Below are positions 31,442-40,292 of a stretch of 64,000 nucleotides of DNA, piece after piece. This DNA is from Clostridiaceae bacterium Marseille-Q4143 (GTDB lineage Bacteria; Bacillota; Clostridia; Lachnospirales; Lachnospiraceae), in the NCBI GenBank assembly GCA_018228645.1, contig CP073693.1, positions 1,054,001 through 1,118,000 of the forward strand, written 5' to 3'. Position numbers and translations under genes: made by a program. The notes under the pieces were generated by a model. That model was not told the DNA's origin and did not search any database. It was given only the letters and a program-made list of their open reading frames with translations. Positions within the stretch are counted from its first letter, which is position 1. Every line of letters begins with the position of its first letter.

Positions 31442-31933
31442 ATGCAGGAGGAAGTAACGCGGGGCGCTGTGACACTCATTGTTGACGGAGCCAAGCTAAG
31501 CGAGCAGGTCTTTGAAAAGGCCGTCAAAAAATTCCTGGAGGAAATTCAGAAAAGCCAGAAGCCCAAAATCTACCACGGCAGGCAGAGCCTTAAACAGCTT
31601 GCCAGCCAGAACGCCGGTCTTGCCAATATCGAGATCAGCGACAAAAATATCAAGGCTTTCTCCCGTGTGGCGAAGAAATACCATGTGGATTTTGCCTTGA
31701 AGAAGGACACCGCTGCAGAGCAGCCCCGTTACCTGATCTTTTTCAAAAGCCGGGACGCGGATGCTATCACAGCGGCGTTTCAGGAGTTTGCCAGCCGGAA
31801 AATGAGCCGTGAGGAAAAGCCCTCCATCCGGGAGCGGCTGACTCAGGCGAAGGAACAGACGGCGGAGAAACCGGAACACCGCACCATTGACCGGGAGAAA
31901 GTAAAGGTCAAAGATCGGAGCGTGCAGAGATGA
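31442..31933 (+). CDS. PcfB/DUF3801 family conjugation protein
   Basis: A 163-residue protein matching PcfB-like ICE proteins: KLSEQVFEKAVKKFLEEIQK near the N-terminus, GLANIEISDKNIKAFSRVAKKYHVDFALKKD in the middle, and a basic tail. PcfB-type proteins act with the coupling protein in relaxosome recruitment. It overlaps the coupling-protein start (ATGA at 31930-31933). Confidence 0.82.
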   Translation: MQEEVTRGAVTLIVDGAKLSEQVFEKAVKKFLEEIQKSQKPKIYHGRQSLKQLASQNAGLANIEISDKNIKAFSRVAKKYHVDFALKKDTAAEQPRYLIFFKSRDADAITAAFQEFASRKMSREEKPSIRERLTQAKEQTAEKPEHRTIDREKVKVKDRSVQR

Positions 31934-32228
31934 ACATGAAAAACTGTTTTTGCTGAACCTTCCGTATCTTCTGTTTGTGTATCCCTTCGATAGGCTGGCA
32001 CAGGCTTTCCGGCTTGCGCCCGGCACTGACCTCTCCAGCAAGCTGCTCTCCATCGGGGACGGCTTAACGGCAGCACTTTCCTCCCTGTGGCTCAGTTTTC
32101 ATCCCACGGACCTGCTGATCGGCATAGCCGGCGCGGTGATCCTTCGCATGGCGGTCTACCTGAAAGGCAAGAACGCTAAGAAGTATCGCCACGGGATCGA
32201 GTATGGTTCTGCCCGCTGGAGTGCATAA
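31930..32228 (+). pseudogene. VirD4/TraG coupling protein, 5' part (interrupted and frameshifted)
   Basis: The ATG at 31930 overlaps the PcfB stop, but its frame closes after eight codons. Shifting by one base restores LLNLPYLLFVYPFDRLAQAFRLAPG and the second membrane segment up to YGSARWS. The A-run at 31937-31942 appears one base short. At 32228 the gene is cut by a serine-recombinase element; the reading frame continues at 39531 (STAADIAPYMD). The intact protein would be a hexameric ATPase feeding DNA to the T4SS. Confidence 0.85.
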
Positions 32229-32275
32229 TTTTAAGTGTAAATGACACATACATGGACGCACAGGAGGTTATGCAC

Positions 32276-34123
32276 ATGACTGATTATAGCAAAATTACAG
32301 CCCTTTACTCCCGCCTTTCCGTGGGCGACGAGGACAGGGACGGCGGCGAGAGCAACAGCATACAGAACCAAAAAGTATTTTTGGAGAACTATGCCAGAGG
32401 GCAGCACCTGACCAATATCCGGCACTACATCGACGATGACGAAAGCGGCAGATTTTTTGACCGTTCCGCCTACTCCCGCATGATGGACGATGTGGAAAAC
32501 GGGAAAATCGGTGTCTGCATTATGAAAGACCTCACCCGCTGGGGGCGCGACTATCTCCAAGTCGGCAACGCGATGGAGATATTCAGACGGAACAATGTGC
32601 GCTTTATCGCGGTCAACAACGGCATTGACAGCGAGAAGCCCGACACATTGGAGTTTGCGCCCTTTATCAATATCATGTCGGAGTGGTATGCAAAGGACAT
32701 CAGCAAGAAAGTGAAAACGGGCATTAAGACCAAAGGCATGAGTGGAAAGCCGATTGTCACCGAAGCCCCTTACGGTTATGTCAAAGACCCGGACAACAAG
32801 GATTTTTGGAAAATCGACGAAGAAGCCGCCGAGGTTGTCCGTTTGATTTTCCGTCTGTTTATCGGCGGGAAGAACCGCAACCAAATCGCCGTATATCTGA
32901 CACAGGAGCAAATCCCAACCCCCACTTTCTACATGAAAGACCGCGGGCGGGGAACCTGTAAAAATAAGACGCTCAACGAGGATAACCGCTGCAAGTGGAA
33001 CAAAGCCACCTTGACCAATATCCTCACACGGCAGGAGTATTGCGGCGATGTAGTCAACTTCAAGACTACAAAGCATTTCCGGGATAAACATAACCACTAT
33101 GTAGACCGGAGCCAGTGGCACATCACAGAAAATGTGCATGAGCCGATTATCAGCCGCAGCGATTTTGAAACCGTACAGCGGATTTTGGAAAACGCACCCG
33201 TCAGACGCCCCAACGGGGACGGGGAAATCCACCCTCTGTCCGGCTTACTTTTCTGTAAGGACTGCGGCGCAAAAATGCACATTCGTATTGATTACCGGAA
33301 CGGCGGCAAGCGGCACGTTGCTTTTTGCAGCGAGTACCACAAGGGAAAAGCCAAGAACCCCAAATGCCATTCCCCGCACATCATGGACGCGGACTTGCTC
33401 ATGCAGACCATCGCGGAAGTGCTGAAGAAAATCGAGGACTATTCTATCAGCAACCGGGCGGAGTTTGAAGCATTAGTGAAAAAGAACCTTGCCATGCAGC
33501 AGACCGACCAGACCAAAAAGCAGCAGAAGCGTATTCCGCAAATCACGACGCGCCTTGAACAGATTGACAAGGTGCTGAACAAGCTCTATGAGGACAACGC
33601 CCTCGGCACTATCCCGCAAGACCGCTATGAGCAGATGTCGAAGAAGTATTCGGAAGAATACTACGCGCTGAAAGCGGAGCTTGCCACGCTCCAAGAGCAG
33701 CTATCCGCTTATGAGAACGCGGGAGGACGGGCGCAGAAGTTTTTGAAGCTGACGGAACGCCATGCCGCCTTTACCGACCTCACCCCCGCCATTCTCAACG
33801 AGTTTATCAGCCGGATTGAAGTGCATGAGCGCGACCAGAAAAGGGCGAGATACGCAATCCAGCACATCAGCATATATTTCAATTACATCGGCAAGTTTGA
33901 GAATGAAGTGACACAGCTTGCAGAGCCGACCGAGCAGGAAATCCGGCAAATGCGGGAGGAAATCGAAGAAGCCAAAAAGGAAAAGAGCCGCGCCTACCAT
34001 CGACAGTATTCAAGGGAGTACCGGGCGCGAAACCTTGAAAAGCAGCGGGAGTATGACCGCATGAAAGCGCGGGAATACCGGGCAAGGCGAAAGGCACAGG
34101 CAGCCGCACAGCCCGCACAGTAA
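32276..34123 (+). CDS. Large serine recombinase (TnpX-type)
   Basis: A 615-residue recombinase starting at ATG 32276 (GGAGG nine bases upstream). The resolvase domain has the catalytic serine in ALYSRLSVGDED, and IMKDLTRWGRDYLQVG. The recombinase domain includes APYGYVKDPDN. A zinc beta-ribbon (FCKDCGAKM, FCSEYHKGKAKNPKC) and a coiled coil (residues 400-490) follow, then a very basic C-terminus (EYRARRKAQAAAQ). It catalyses excision and integration of the element that splits the coupling-protein gene. Confidence 0.93.
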   Translation: MTDYSKITALYSRLSVGDEDRDGGESNSIQNQKVFLENYARGQHLTNIRHYIDDDESGRFFDRSAYSRMMDDVENGKIGVCIMKDLTRWGRDYLQVGNAMEIFRRNNVRFIAVNNGIDSEKPDTLEFAPFINIMSEWYAKDISKKVKTGIKTKGMSGKPIVTEAPYGYVKDPDNKDFWKIDEEAAEVVRLIFRLFIGGKNRNQIAVYLTQEQIPTPTFYMKDRGRGTCKNKTLNEDNRCKWNKATLTNILTRQEYCGDVVNFKTTKHFRDKHNHYVDRSQWHITENVHEPIISRSDFETVQRILENAPVRRPNGDGEIHPLSGLLFCKDCGAKMHIRIDYRNGGKRHVAFCSEYHKGKAKNPKCHSPHIMDADLLMQTIAEVLKKIEDYSISNRAEFEALVKKNLAMQQTDQTKKQQKRIPQITTRLEQIDKVLNKLYEDNALGTIPQDRYEQMSKKYSEEYYALKAELATLQEQLSAYENAGGRAQKFLKLTERHAAFTDLTPAILNEFISRIEVHERDQKRARYAIQHISIYFNYIGKFENEVTQLAEPTEQEIRQMREEIEEAKKEKSRAYHRQYSREYRARNLEKQREYDRMKAREYRARRKAQAAAQPAQ

Positions 34124-34143
34124 AACAGAATAACCGTCAACCA

Positions 34144-34179
34144 AGAGGGATTTTCTGAACTACGGGAAATCCCTCTTTT
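34144..34179 (+). terminator. Terminator after the serine recombinase
   Basis: AGAGGGATTT (34144-34153) pairs perfectly with AAATCCCTCT (34167-34176), followed by TTT. Confidence 0.85.
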
Positions 34180-34202
34180 GCGCCCAAAGAAAGGAGCCGC
34201 CT

Positions 34203-34394
34203 ATGGCAGAACAGACCCCCGACAGTATCATCACGACCCAGAGGAACGGGCAGACCATTGTTGCAGAGTTGTTTTTCAACCACAGCAGCACAGAAACATT
34301 CCGCGACAAGCTGCTCAAACTGGTACTTGCCGACAGTTCGCGTTTATCCGCGTCTGACGGTCAAGAGCCGGAAAAAACAGAAATCTTGCGATAA
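34203..34394 (+). CDS. TnpW-like transposon protein
   Basis: A 63-residue protein (TQRNGQTIVAELFFNHSSTETFRDKLLKLVL) of the short TnpW type found downstream of the recombinase in Tn4451-like elements; the function is uncertain. The RBS is AAAGGAG. Confidence 0.7.
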   Translation: MAEQTPDSIITTQRNGQTIVAELFFNHSSTETFRDKLLKLVLADSSRLSASDGQEPEKTEILR

Positions 34395-34527
34395 CAGCCG
34401 CCCTGACGATACACTCCCCGTCCGGGCGGTTTCTATTTGAAAATCCTCATTTTCCCCAAGTCAAGAGCCGGGAAAAACCCCCGAAAAATGCCCCTATTGC
34501 GTAACCGGGGTACAGAAAGGAGAGTTT

Positions 34528-34824
34528 ATGAGAACAGGGCTTACGAAGCAGGAAAAGACCACCGATATTTGGTTTGACGAGAAAAACCCGATTATCCATA
34601 TCCGTACCCACAACACCGACTTAAGGAAGCGGCTTGCCGCCTACGCCGGACAGCACCCCGCAGAGTGCCACCAACTGGACGCAGACCCCGACACGGGCTG
34701 CATGGAGTTTGATATTGTAAAGGGGCGTTTCTCTTTCCGTCTGACCGCCCCATACAGCGAGGAACGCCGGGAATCAGCGCGGCGATATGCCAAAGAAAAC
34801 AACGCCGCCGGCCGGCTAAAATAG
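34528..34824 (+). CDS. Conserved mobile-element protein, unknown
   Basis: A 98-residue protein (NPIIHIRTHNTDLRKRLAAYAGQHP, MEFDIVKGRFSFRLTAPYSEERRESARR) with RBS AAAGGAG. It is common in this element family between recombinase and relaxase as far as I recall. A possible single-stranded-DNA or regulator function is untested. Confidence 0.6.
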   Translation: MRTGLTKQEKTTDIWFDEKNPIIHIRTHNTDLRKRLAAYAGQHPAECHQLDADPDTGCMEFDIVKGRFSFRLTAPYSEERRESARRYAKENNAAGRLK

Positions 34825-34906
34825 GAAGGTGGATTTATTCGCGGTTTTATGCTATATTTTAGTTTAAGTGACCGAATGGCACGCAATCAATCAGGAGGTA
34901 AAGAAT

Positions 34907-35398
34907 ATGAGCTTATTTGAAAAATTCAAGAAAAAAGAGAGTATTCCTCAATCCCAGCCCAGCATGGATAAAATATATTCAAGTTATAATATTGACGGAT
35001 GGTATATTCAACTTCCACAAGAATGGAAAATGACGTTAGACAAAGAAAATGAACAAGTCATTTTTGATGTAGACAACGAAGCCGTCAACATCTATATTTC
35101 GACCTTTAATTTTGAAAAAACAGAAACGGGGGAAAAAGCAAATATAGAAGCAGTAGCATCCTTTGCATTACAAGCTTTCAAGCTGCAAGGAGCTGAAGAA
35201 TACGAGATTTTTTCAAAATACTATCCAGAAGGCTTTGCTACATATACAAGTAAAAGTATAACAACTGATAAGTACACTATGATTGCTTGTATAGTCTGTA
35301 CAGAAGGACATGCCTTTGCGTTTTATGTTGTTGGAGATGAAAATATTGATTTTGAAAAATATATTCAACATATAAATTCTGTTGAACGTGATTTATAA
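34907..35398 (+). CDS. AT-rich insert gene, unknown cytoplasmic protein
   Basis: A 163-residue protein starting at ATG 34907 (AGGAGGT eight bases upstream). A Lys-rich N-terminus (FEKFKKKESIPQSQPS) is followed by an alpha/beta domain (GWYIQLPQEWKMTLDKENEQVIFDV, YPEGFATYTSKSITTDKYTMIACIVCTEGHAFAFYVVG) resembling small PsbP/DUF1795-like domains. Base composition is far more AT-rich than its neighbours, so it is a late arrival. The role is unknown; cargo such as immunity or phage resistance is possible. Confidence 0.6.
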   Translation: MSLFEKFKKKESIPQSQPSMDKIYSSYNIDGWYIQLPQEWKMTLDKENEQVIFDVDNEAVNIYISTFNFEKTETGEKANIEAVASFALQAFKLQGAEEYEIFSKYYPEGFATYTSKSITTDKYTMIACIVCTEGHAFAFYVVGDENIDFEKYIQHINSVERDL

Positions 35399-35484
35399 CT
35401 ATTCTAAATACGTACCCACAAAGGATAGCCGAGAAAATCGACTGTCCTTTTTCTATGCGTATGAGCAGAAAGGAGCGCCCAACC

Positions 35485-35781
35485 ATGACAAAGCCAAGAG
35501 AGAAAACCCGCGAGGAGTTGCAAGCCGAGATTGAGGACGGAAAGAAGAAAATCCGGCAGTTTGAGAACCGAGAAAAGATGTTGCGTCAGAAGCTATCCAA
35601 AGAGGAACGCAGAACGCGCAGCCACCGCCTTATTGTCCGGGGCGCGGTCTTTGAAAGCATTGTGCCGGAAGCAAAGACCATGACCGACGAGGAAGCTGCC
35701 GCGCTTCTCCGGCTTGCCCTAACCAGTGAGCCAGCGCGGGAGTTTTTGAAAAAACGAGCCGAAAGCGGGAACGCCGAATAA
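35485..35781 (+). CDS. DUF3847 protein
   Basis: A 98-residue protein starting at ATG 35485 (AAAGGAG upstream). It has an N-terminal coiled coil (EELQAEIEDGKKKIRQFENREKMLRQKLSKEERRTR) then ESIVPEAKTMTDEEAAALLRLAL, the DUF3847 pattern. MobC-like accessory relaxosome proteins share this shape, and it lies directly before the oriT and relaxase, so a relaxosome role is inferred. Confidence 0.72.
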   Translation: MTKPREKTREELQAEIEDGKKKIRQFENREKMLRQKLSKEERRTRSHRLIVRGAVFESIVPEAKTMTDEEAAALLRLALTSEPAREFLKKRAESGNAE

Positions 35782-35789
35782 ATCCCTTA

Positions 35790-35850
35790 GGAACTAAGGG
35801 CGCACTTATACACCCTTGCGGGCGTGTGCGCTCTGCCGAGGGCTTATCTC
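35790..35850 (-). other. IncQ/RSF1010-like origin of transfer
   Basis: The minus strand contains TAAGTGCGCCCT (plus-strand AGGGCGCACTTA, 35797-35808), the conserved nick region of IncQ-type oriTs. It is flanked by an inverted repeat GCGCAC...GTGTGCGC. The MOBQ-type relaxase gene starts 0.2 kb downstream. The motif is recalled from the RSF1010/R1162/pSC101 group. Confidence 0.7.
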
Positions 35851-36021
35851 CGCACAGGGAACTTTCCCCGCGCTCCGATATGGCGGCTTTGCCGCAACAA
35901 GGGGCTGCACCCCTTGCGCCGCTTCGCGGCTATCCCTGCACATCCACAAAAACAGTATACCCGCCGTTGGCGTCTGTACCATTTTTGCGGGTTTTATTAT
36001 CCTATCCGGGAGGTGATACCC

Positions 36022-37527
36022 ATAGCCATTTACCATTGGAACGTCGGCATTGTGAGCCGAGGAAAAGGCAAATCAGCCGTTGCCGCAGCCGCCTACCGAA
36101 GCGGCGAAAAGCTGACAAACGAATGGGACGGAATAACCCATGACTACACTCGCAAAGGCGGCGTTGTCCATACAGAAATCATGCTGCCGCCCCACGCGCC
36201 ACCCTCATTCTCTGATCGTTCAACCTTGTGGAACAGCGTGGAGCTTTACGAGAAAGCCGGGAACGCCCAGCTTGCGCGTGAGATTGACGCGGCGCTCCCC
36301 ATAGAATTATCCAGAGAGGAACAGACCCGGCTTGTCCGGGAATACTGTTCCTCTCAATTTGTTTCCAGAGGAATGTGTGTGGATTTTGTTATCCACGACA
36401 CCAACAGCGGCAACCCCCATTGTCATATTATGCTTACCATGCGCCCCCTTGACGAGCGCGGCGCGTGGGCGGCAAAGTCTAAAAAGGAATATGACCTTGA
36501 TGAAAACGGTGAGCGTATCCGCTTGCCAAGCGGCAGATATAAGACGCACAAGGTTGACCTCACGGGCTGGAACAGCCAAGAGAATGCGCTTGTTTGGCGC
36601 AAGGCATGGGCTGATATTTCAAACGACTATCTTGAGCGTGCCGGAAGCCCGGAGCGTATCGACCACCGCAGTAACGCCGAGCGCGGCATTGACGAAATAC
36701 CGACCGTCCATATGGGCGTAGCCGCCTGTCAAATGGAGAAGAAAGGTGTAGCCACCGAGAAAGGCGAACTGAACCGCAGTATCCAAAAGACAAACCGCCT
36801 TATCCGGGAAATCCGGGCGCAGATTGGCAAGCTCAAGGAATGGATTGCCGACCTGTTCAAAGCGCGGGAAACCGCCACGGAGCAGCCGCCGCAATCTCCC
36901 AACCTTGCAAATCTGTTGATGAAGTATTTGAACGTTCAGAGAGAAAAGAGCCGGAAGTATTCGCAGAGTTGGCAACAGCAGCACGCAACCGATGAACTGA
37001 AAACCATAGCGGCAGCGGTCAACTATCTTTCCGAGCATGGTATCTCTAATCTTGATGAACTGGACGCTTCCCTTTCCTCTGTCAGCGATAAAGCCTATTC
37101 AATCCGGGAGGGAATGAAAACCGCCGAGGAACGCATGAAGAAGCTACAAAAGCTAATTGAATACGGGAAGAACTACACAGAGTACAAGCCCATTCACGAT
37201 GAACTGAAAAAGCTGCAAAGCGGCTGGACAAACAAGCGCGACAAGTACGAGGAAGCCCACCGCGCCGAGCTGACCCTATGGAACGCAGCAAGTCGCTATC
37301 TCCATGCAAATCTGCCGAAAGGAACAAAGACCTTGCCTATTGCGAAATGGGAACAGGAATATGCTGACCTCAAAACACAAAGGGACAGCGATTATACCAA
37401 ACTGAAAGAGACCCGCGCCGAGGTTGCCGAGCTTCAAAAAATCCGCAAATGCGTGGATATTGCACTCCGCGCCGACCAGCCGGAACAGACACAGAACCGC
37501 ACCAAGCGGCATGATATAGACCGCTGA
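36022..37527 (+). CDS. MobA/MobL relaxase
   Basis: A relaxase of about 501 residues. It begins IAIYHWNVGIVSRGKGKSAVAAAAYRSGEK (shown in part: GKSAVAAAAYRSGEK, with the catalytic Tyr) and has metal-binding histidines in SGNPHCHIMLTM. The C-terminal 250 residues are coiled coil. No ATG precedes the conserved start: the best ribosome site, GGGAGGTG, is spaced for an ATA at 36022 where family members have ATG; a GTG at 36013 is the other choice. It would nick the oriT just upstream, allowing mobilization by another element's T4SS. Confidence 0.85.
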   Translation: MAIYHWNVGIVSRGKGKSAVAAAAYRSGEKLTNEWDGITHDYTRKGGVVHTEIMLPPHAPPSFSDRSTLWNSVELYEKAGNAQLAREIDAALPIELSREEQTRLVREYCSSQFVSRGMCVDFVIHDTNSGNPHCHIMLTMRPLDERGAWAAKSKKEYDLDENGERIRLPSGRYKTHKVDLTGWNSQENALVWRKAWADISNDYLERAGSPERIDHRSNAERGIDEIPTVHMGVAACQMEKKGVATEKGELNRSIQKTNRLIREIRAQIGKLKEWIADLFKARETATEQPPQSPNLANLLMKYLNVQREKSRKYSQSWQQQHATDELKTIAAAVNYLSEHGISNLDELDASLSSVSDKAYSIREGMKTAEERMKKLQKLIEYGKNYTEYKPIHDELKKLQSGWTNKRDKYEEAHRAELTLWNAASRYLHANLPKGTKTLPIAKWEQEYADLKTQRDSDYTKLKETRAEVAELQKIRKCVDIALRADQPEQTQNRTKRHDIDR

Positions 37528-37543
37528 AAGGAGTTGAACTTTT

Positions 37544-39421
37544 ATGTATTACACCCAAGAACAGATAGACCGCGCCAACCAAGCCGACCTTGTTTCTTTC
37601 CTGCAATCACAGGGCGAGCAGCTTACCCGTGCCGGAAATGAATACCGCTGGAAGCGGCACGACAGCTTGACTATCCGGGGAAACAAATGGTACAGGCACA
37701 GCCAGAGCAAAGGCGGCGGCCCCGTTGATTTTGTCATGGAGTTTTTCGGCAAGAGCTTCACCGAAGCCGTTGAACTGCTGACAGGCGAAAAAGGAGCCGC
37801 CCCGCCGCCGGACAGACCAAGCCCCGCGCCCCTCTCCGACTTCCGATTGCCGCCCCGCAGCCCCACCGCCGAACAAGTGAAAAGGTATCTTACCGAAGCC
37901 CGCCGCATTGATGAAGATGTGACGGGCTTTTTCATTTCCAGCGGCGATATTTACGAGGAAGCCGCCCATCACAACGCCGTATTCGTCGGCAGAGATGAAA
38001 GCGGCATACCGAGATACGCCCACCAGCGCGGCACAGCCGGGAGCTTCCGGCTTGATGTGAAAGGCAGCGACAAAGCCTTTAACTTCTGCTACCGTGGCGA
38101 GGACGAAAGGTTGTTTGTCTTTGAAGCCCCGATAGACCTCTTATCTTTCCTCTGCCTGTTCAAAAAGGACTGGCAGAAGCAAAGCTATCTGGCGTTGGGC
38201 GGCGTGGGAGAAAAAGCCCTGTTGCGCTTTCTCTCTGACCGTCCGAACATCAAGACCGTGTACCTCTGCCTTGACAGCGACGAAGCCGGAAACGACGCTT
38301 GCAGCCGCCTTGTGGAGCTTATGCCGGAGGGCTTGACCATCCACCGCCTTGTGCCACTTTTCAAAGATTGGAACGAGGTATTGCAGCACAAGGGGGAAAT
38401 CACAGACGGGAAGTATTTACGGGAAGCTGTCTACGGCTTGAAAGAGCCGCCGCAGGAAGAAACCGTTGAGATTATCCGCATGAGCGAGGTTGACACACAG
38501 ACCGTTGAATGGCTATGGGAGCCGTATATTCCCTTTGGGAAAGTAACCATTGTGCAGGGCAATCCCGGCGAGGGCAAGACCACTTTTGCCCTACGCCTTG
38601 CCGCCGCCTGCACCACCGGGGGAACGCTGCCGGGAATGAAGCCCTTGCCGCCATTCCAAGTAATTTACCAGACCGCCGAGGACGGGCTGGGCGATACCGT
38701 CAAGCCACGCTTGATAGAAGCCGCCGCAGACCTTGACCGGGTGCTTGTGATTGATGAAGCCAAGCGGGAGCTTACCCTCTCCGATGAGCGCATAGAAAAG
38801 GCAATCACGCAGAACGGGGCGCGGCTGATTATCCTTGACCCCATACAGGCGTACATGGGCGAAAAAACCGACATGAACCGAGCAAACGAAGTGCGCCCCA
38901 TGTTCCGCCGCCTTGCCGATGTTGCCGAGCGTACCGGGTGCGCCGTTATCCTTATCGGACATCTCAACAAAGCTGCCGGAGGGCAGAGCGCATACCGGGG
39001 CTTAGGTTCTATCGACTTCCGCGCCGCAGCAAGGAGCGTCCTGCTGATCGGGCGCGTGAAGCGAGAACCGAATGTGCGTGTTATCGTCCATGACAAATCT
39101 TCCCTTGCGCCGGAGGGCAAGCCCGTTGCCTTTTGCCTTGACCCGGAAACGGGCTTTTCGTGGATAGGCGAATATGATATAACCGCCGACGAGCTGCTGT
39201 CCGGCGCGGGCGGGAACACCGCCACCAAGACCGAACAGGCGGAACGGCTGATACTGGATTTACTGGCAGACGGGAAAGAGCTTGCCAGCGAGGACATAGA
39301 GAAAGCCGCCACAGAAGCGGGCATATCCGCCCGTACCGTCCGGGCGGCAAAGAGAAACCTTGACGGGCGCATTACCTCAAAGCGCATTGGCGCGGCATGG
39401 TATCACGCTCTTAAAAAGTGA
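37544..39421 (+). CDS. Toprim primase-like + AAA (RepA-type) helicase protein
   Basis: A 625-residue replication protein. The N-terminal 90 residues resemble a DUF3991/CHC2-like primase zinc region (YRWKRHDSLTIRGNKWYRHSQSK). A Toprim domain covers about residues 195-270 (LFVFEAPIDLLSFL, YLCLDSDEAGNDA). A RecA-like AAA_25 helicase domain (about 330-520) has Walker A GNPGEGKTT, Walker B LIILDPIQAYMG and IGHLNKAAGGQSAYRG. A winged helix ends the protein. Needed for strand replacement or replication of the mobile element. 16 bp after the relaxase. Confidence 0.85.
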   Translation: MYYTQEQIDRANQADLVSFLQSQGEQLTRAGNEYRWKRHDSLTIRGNKWYRHSQSKGGGPVDFVMEFFGKSFTEAVELLTGEKGAAPPPDRPSPAPLSDFRLPPRSPTAEQVKRYLTEARRIDEDVTGFFISSGDIYEEAAHHNAVFVGRDESGIPRYAHQRGTAGSFRLDVKGSDKAFNFCYRGEDERLFVFEAPIDLLSFLCLFKKDWQKQSYLALGGVGEKALLRFLSDRPNIKTVYLCLDSDEAGNDACSRLVELMPEGLTIHRLVPLFKDWNEVLQHKGEITDGKYLREAVYGLKEPPQEETVEIIRMSEVDTQTVEWLWEPYIPFGKVTIVQGNPGEGKTTFALRLAAACTTGGTLPGMKPLPPFQVIYQTAEDGLGDTVKPRLIEAAADLDRVLVIDEAKRELTLSDERIEKAITQNGARLIILDPIQAYMGEKTDMNRANEVRPMFRRLADVAERTGCAVILIGHLNKAAGGQSAYRGLGSIDFRAAARSVLLIGRVKREPNVRVIVHDKSSLAPEGKPVAFCLDPETGFSWIGEYDITADELLSGAGGNTATKTEQAERLILDLLADGKELASEDIEKAATEAGISARTVRAAKRNLDGRITSKRIGAAWYHALKK

Positions 39422-39530
39422 AACGGCAAAATCCAAGTGGCAAAACCCAGATACCTTGCCACTTTGCCACTTCGCCATTTCACCCCTCTTTTTGCGTCAA
39501 TAACTCAAGAATACACTTGACAAAACGCTT

Positions 39531-40192
39531 CATGGAGTACGGCGGCGGATATTGCTCCCTACATGGACAAGGACTTTTTCCAGAACATCCCCATGACGCA
39601 GACGGAGCGGATCACAATGGCGAGCCGTCCAAAGCAGCCGAAGTATGCCAGAAACAAAAACATTCTGGTGATCGGCGGTTCTGGCAGCGGCAAGACGCGG
39701 TTCTTCTGTAAGCCGTCGCTGTTGCAAGCCCATTCATCCTATGTCTGCACCGATCCGAAAGGGACCTTGCTGCCGGAGATCGGCACTTTCCTGGAACGGA
39801 AGAAATACCGTATTAAGTGCCTCAACCTGATAAACTTCCGAAAATCCATGAAATACAACCCGCTGGCCTACATTCGGTCAGAGAAGGATATCTTAAAGCT
39901 GGTGAACGCCCTGATTATGAACACGAAGGGCGAAGGTGAAAAATCTTCCGAAGATTTCTGGGTCAAAGCGGAACGCCTCTATTATTCCGCACTAATCGGC
40001 TACATCTGGTACGAGGCCACGGAGGAAGAAAAGAACTTCATCACACTTCTGGACCTTATCAATGCCAGTGAAGCCAGAGAGGATGACGAAACTTATCAAA
40101 GCCCGGTGGACCTGCTCTTTTCTCAGTTGGAGGAACGGGAGCCGGACCACTTCGCTGTCAAGCAGTACCGCAAATTCAAGATGGCGGCGGGT
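39531..40192 (+). pseudogene. VirD4/TraG coupling protein, middle part
   Basis: It continues the gene broken at 32228: STAADIAPYMDKDFFQNIPM, then Walker A VIGGSGSGKTR, YVCTDPKGTLLPEIG (Walker-B-like region) and KQYRKFKMAAG. Homology stops at about 40192, where VITSKSS and a stop-rich leader begin. The C-terminal half of about 300 residues is nowhere in the window. So two independent insertions and a deletion hit this gene. Confidence 0.88.
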
Positions 40193-40292
40193 GTAATAAC
40201 CTCTAAGAGTAGTTTTAACACAAGAGACAACAAAGTCCGTGTTGAGGCTGTTTTTAGAGTTTTTTACATAATCGAGAAAGGAGGACGTTGCT

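Larger units (their letters stand above)
32226..39535 (+). mobile_element. Tn4451-like mobilizable element inserted in the coupling-protein gene
   Basis: The left junction reads CGCTGGAGT|GCATAATTTT and the right junction CGCTTCATGGAGT|ACGGCG. Removing the 7.3 kb between the shared TGGAGT restores the coupling-protein frame. Cargo: large serine recombinase, TnpW-like protein, DUF3847 protein, IncQ-like oriT, MobA/L relaxase and primase-helicase. The ends share an imperfect inverted TTTT..AAGTGTA. Confidence 0.85.

Noticed and set aside
34203..34440. Alternative ORF at 34258-34440
   Set aside because: Different frame overlapping the TnpW-like gene, no RBS.
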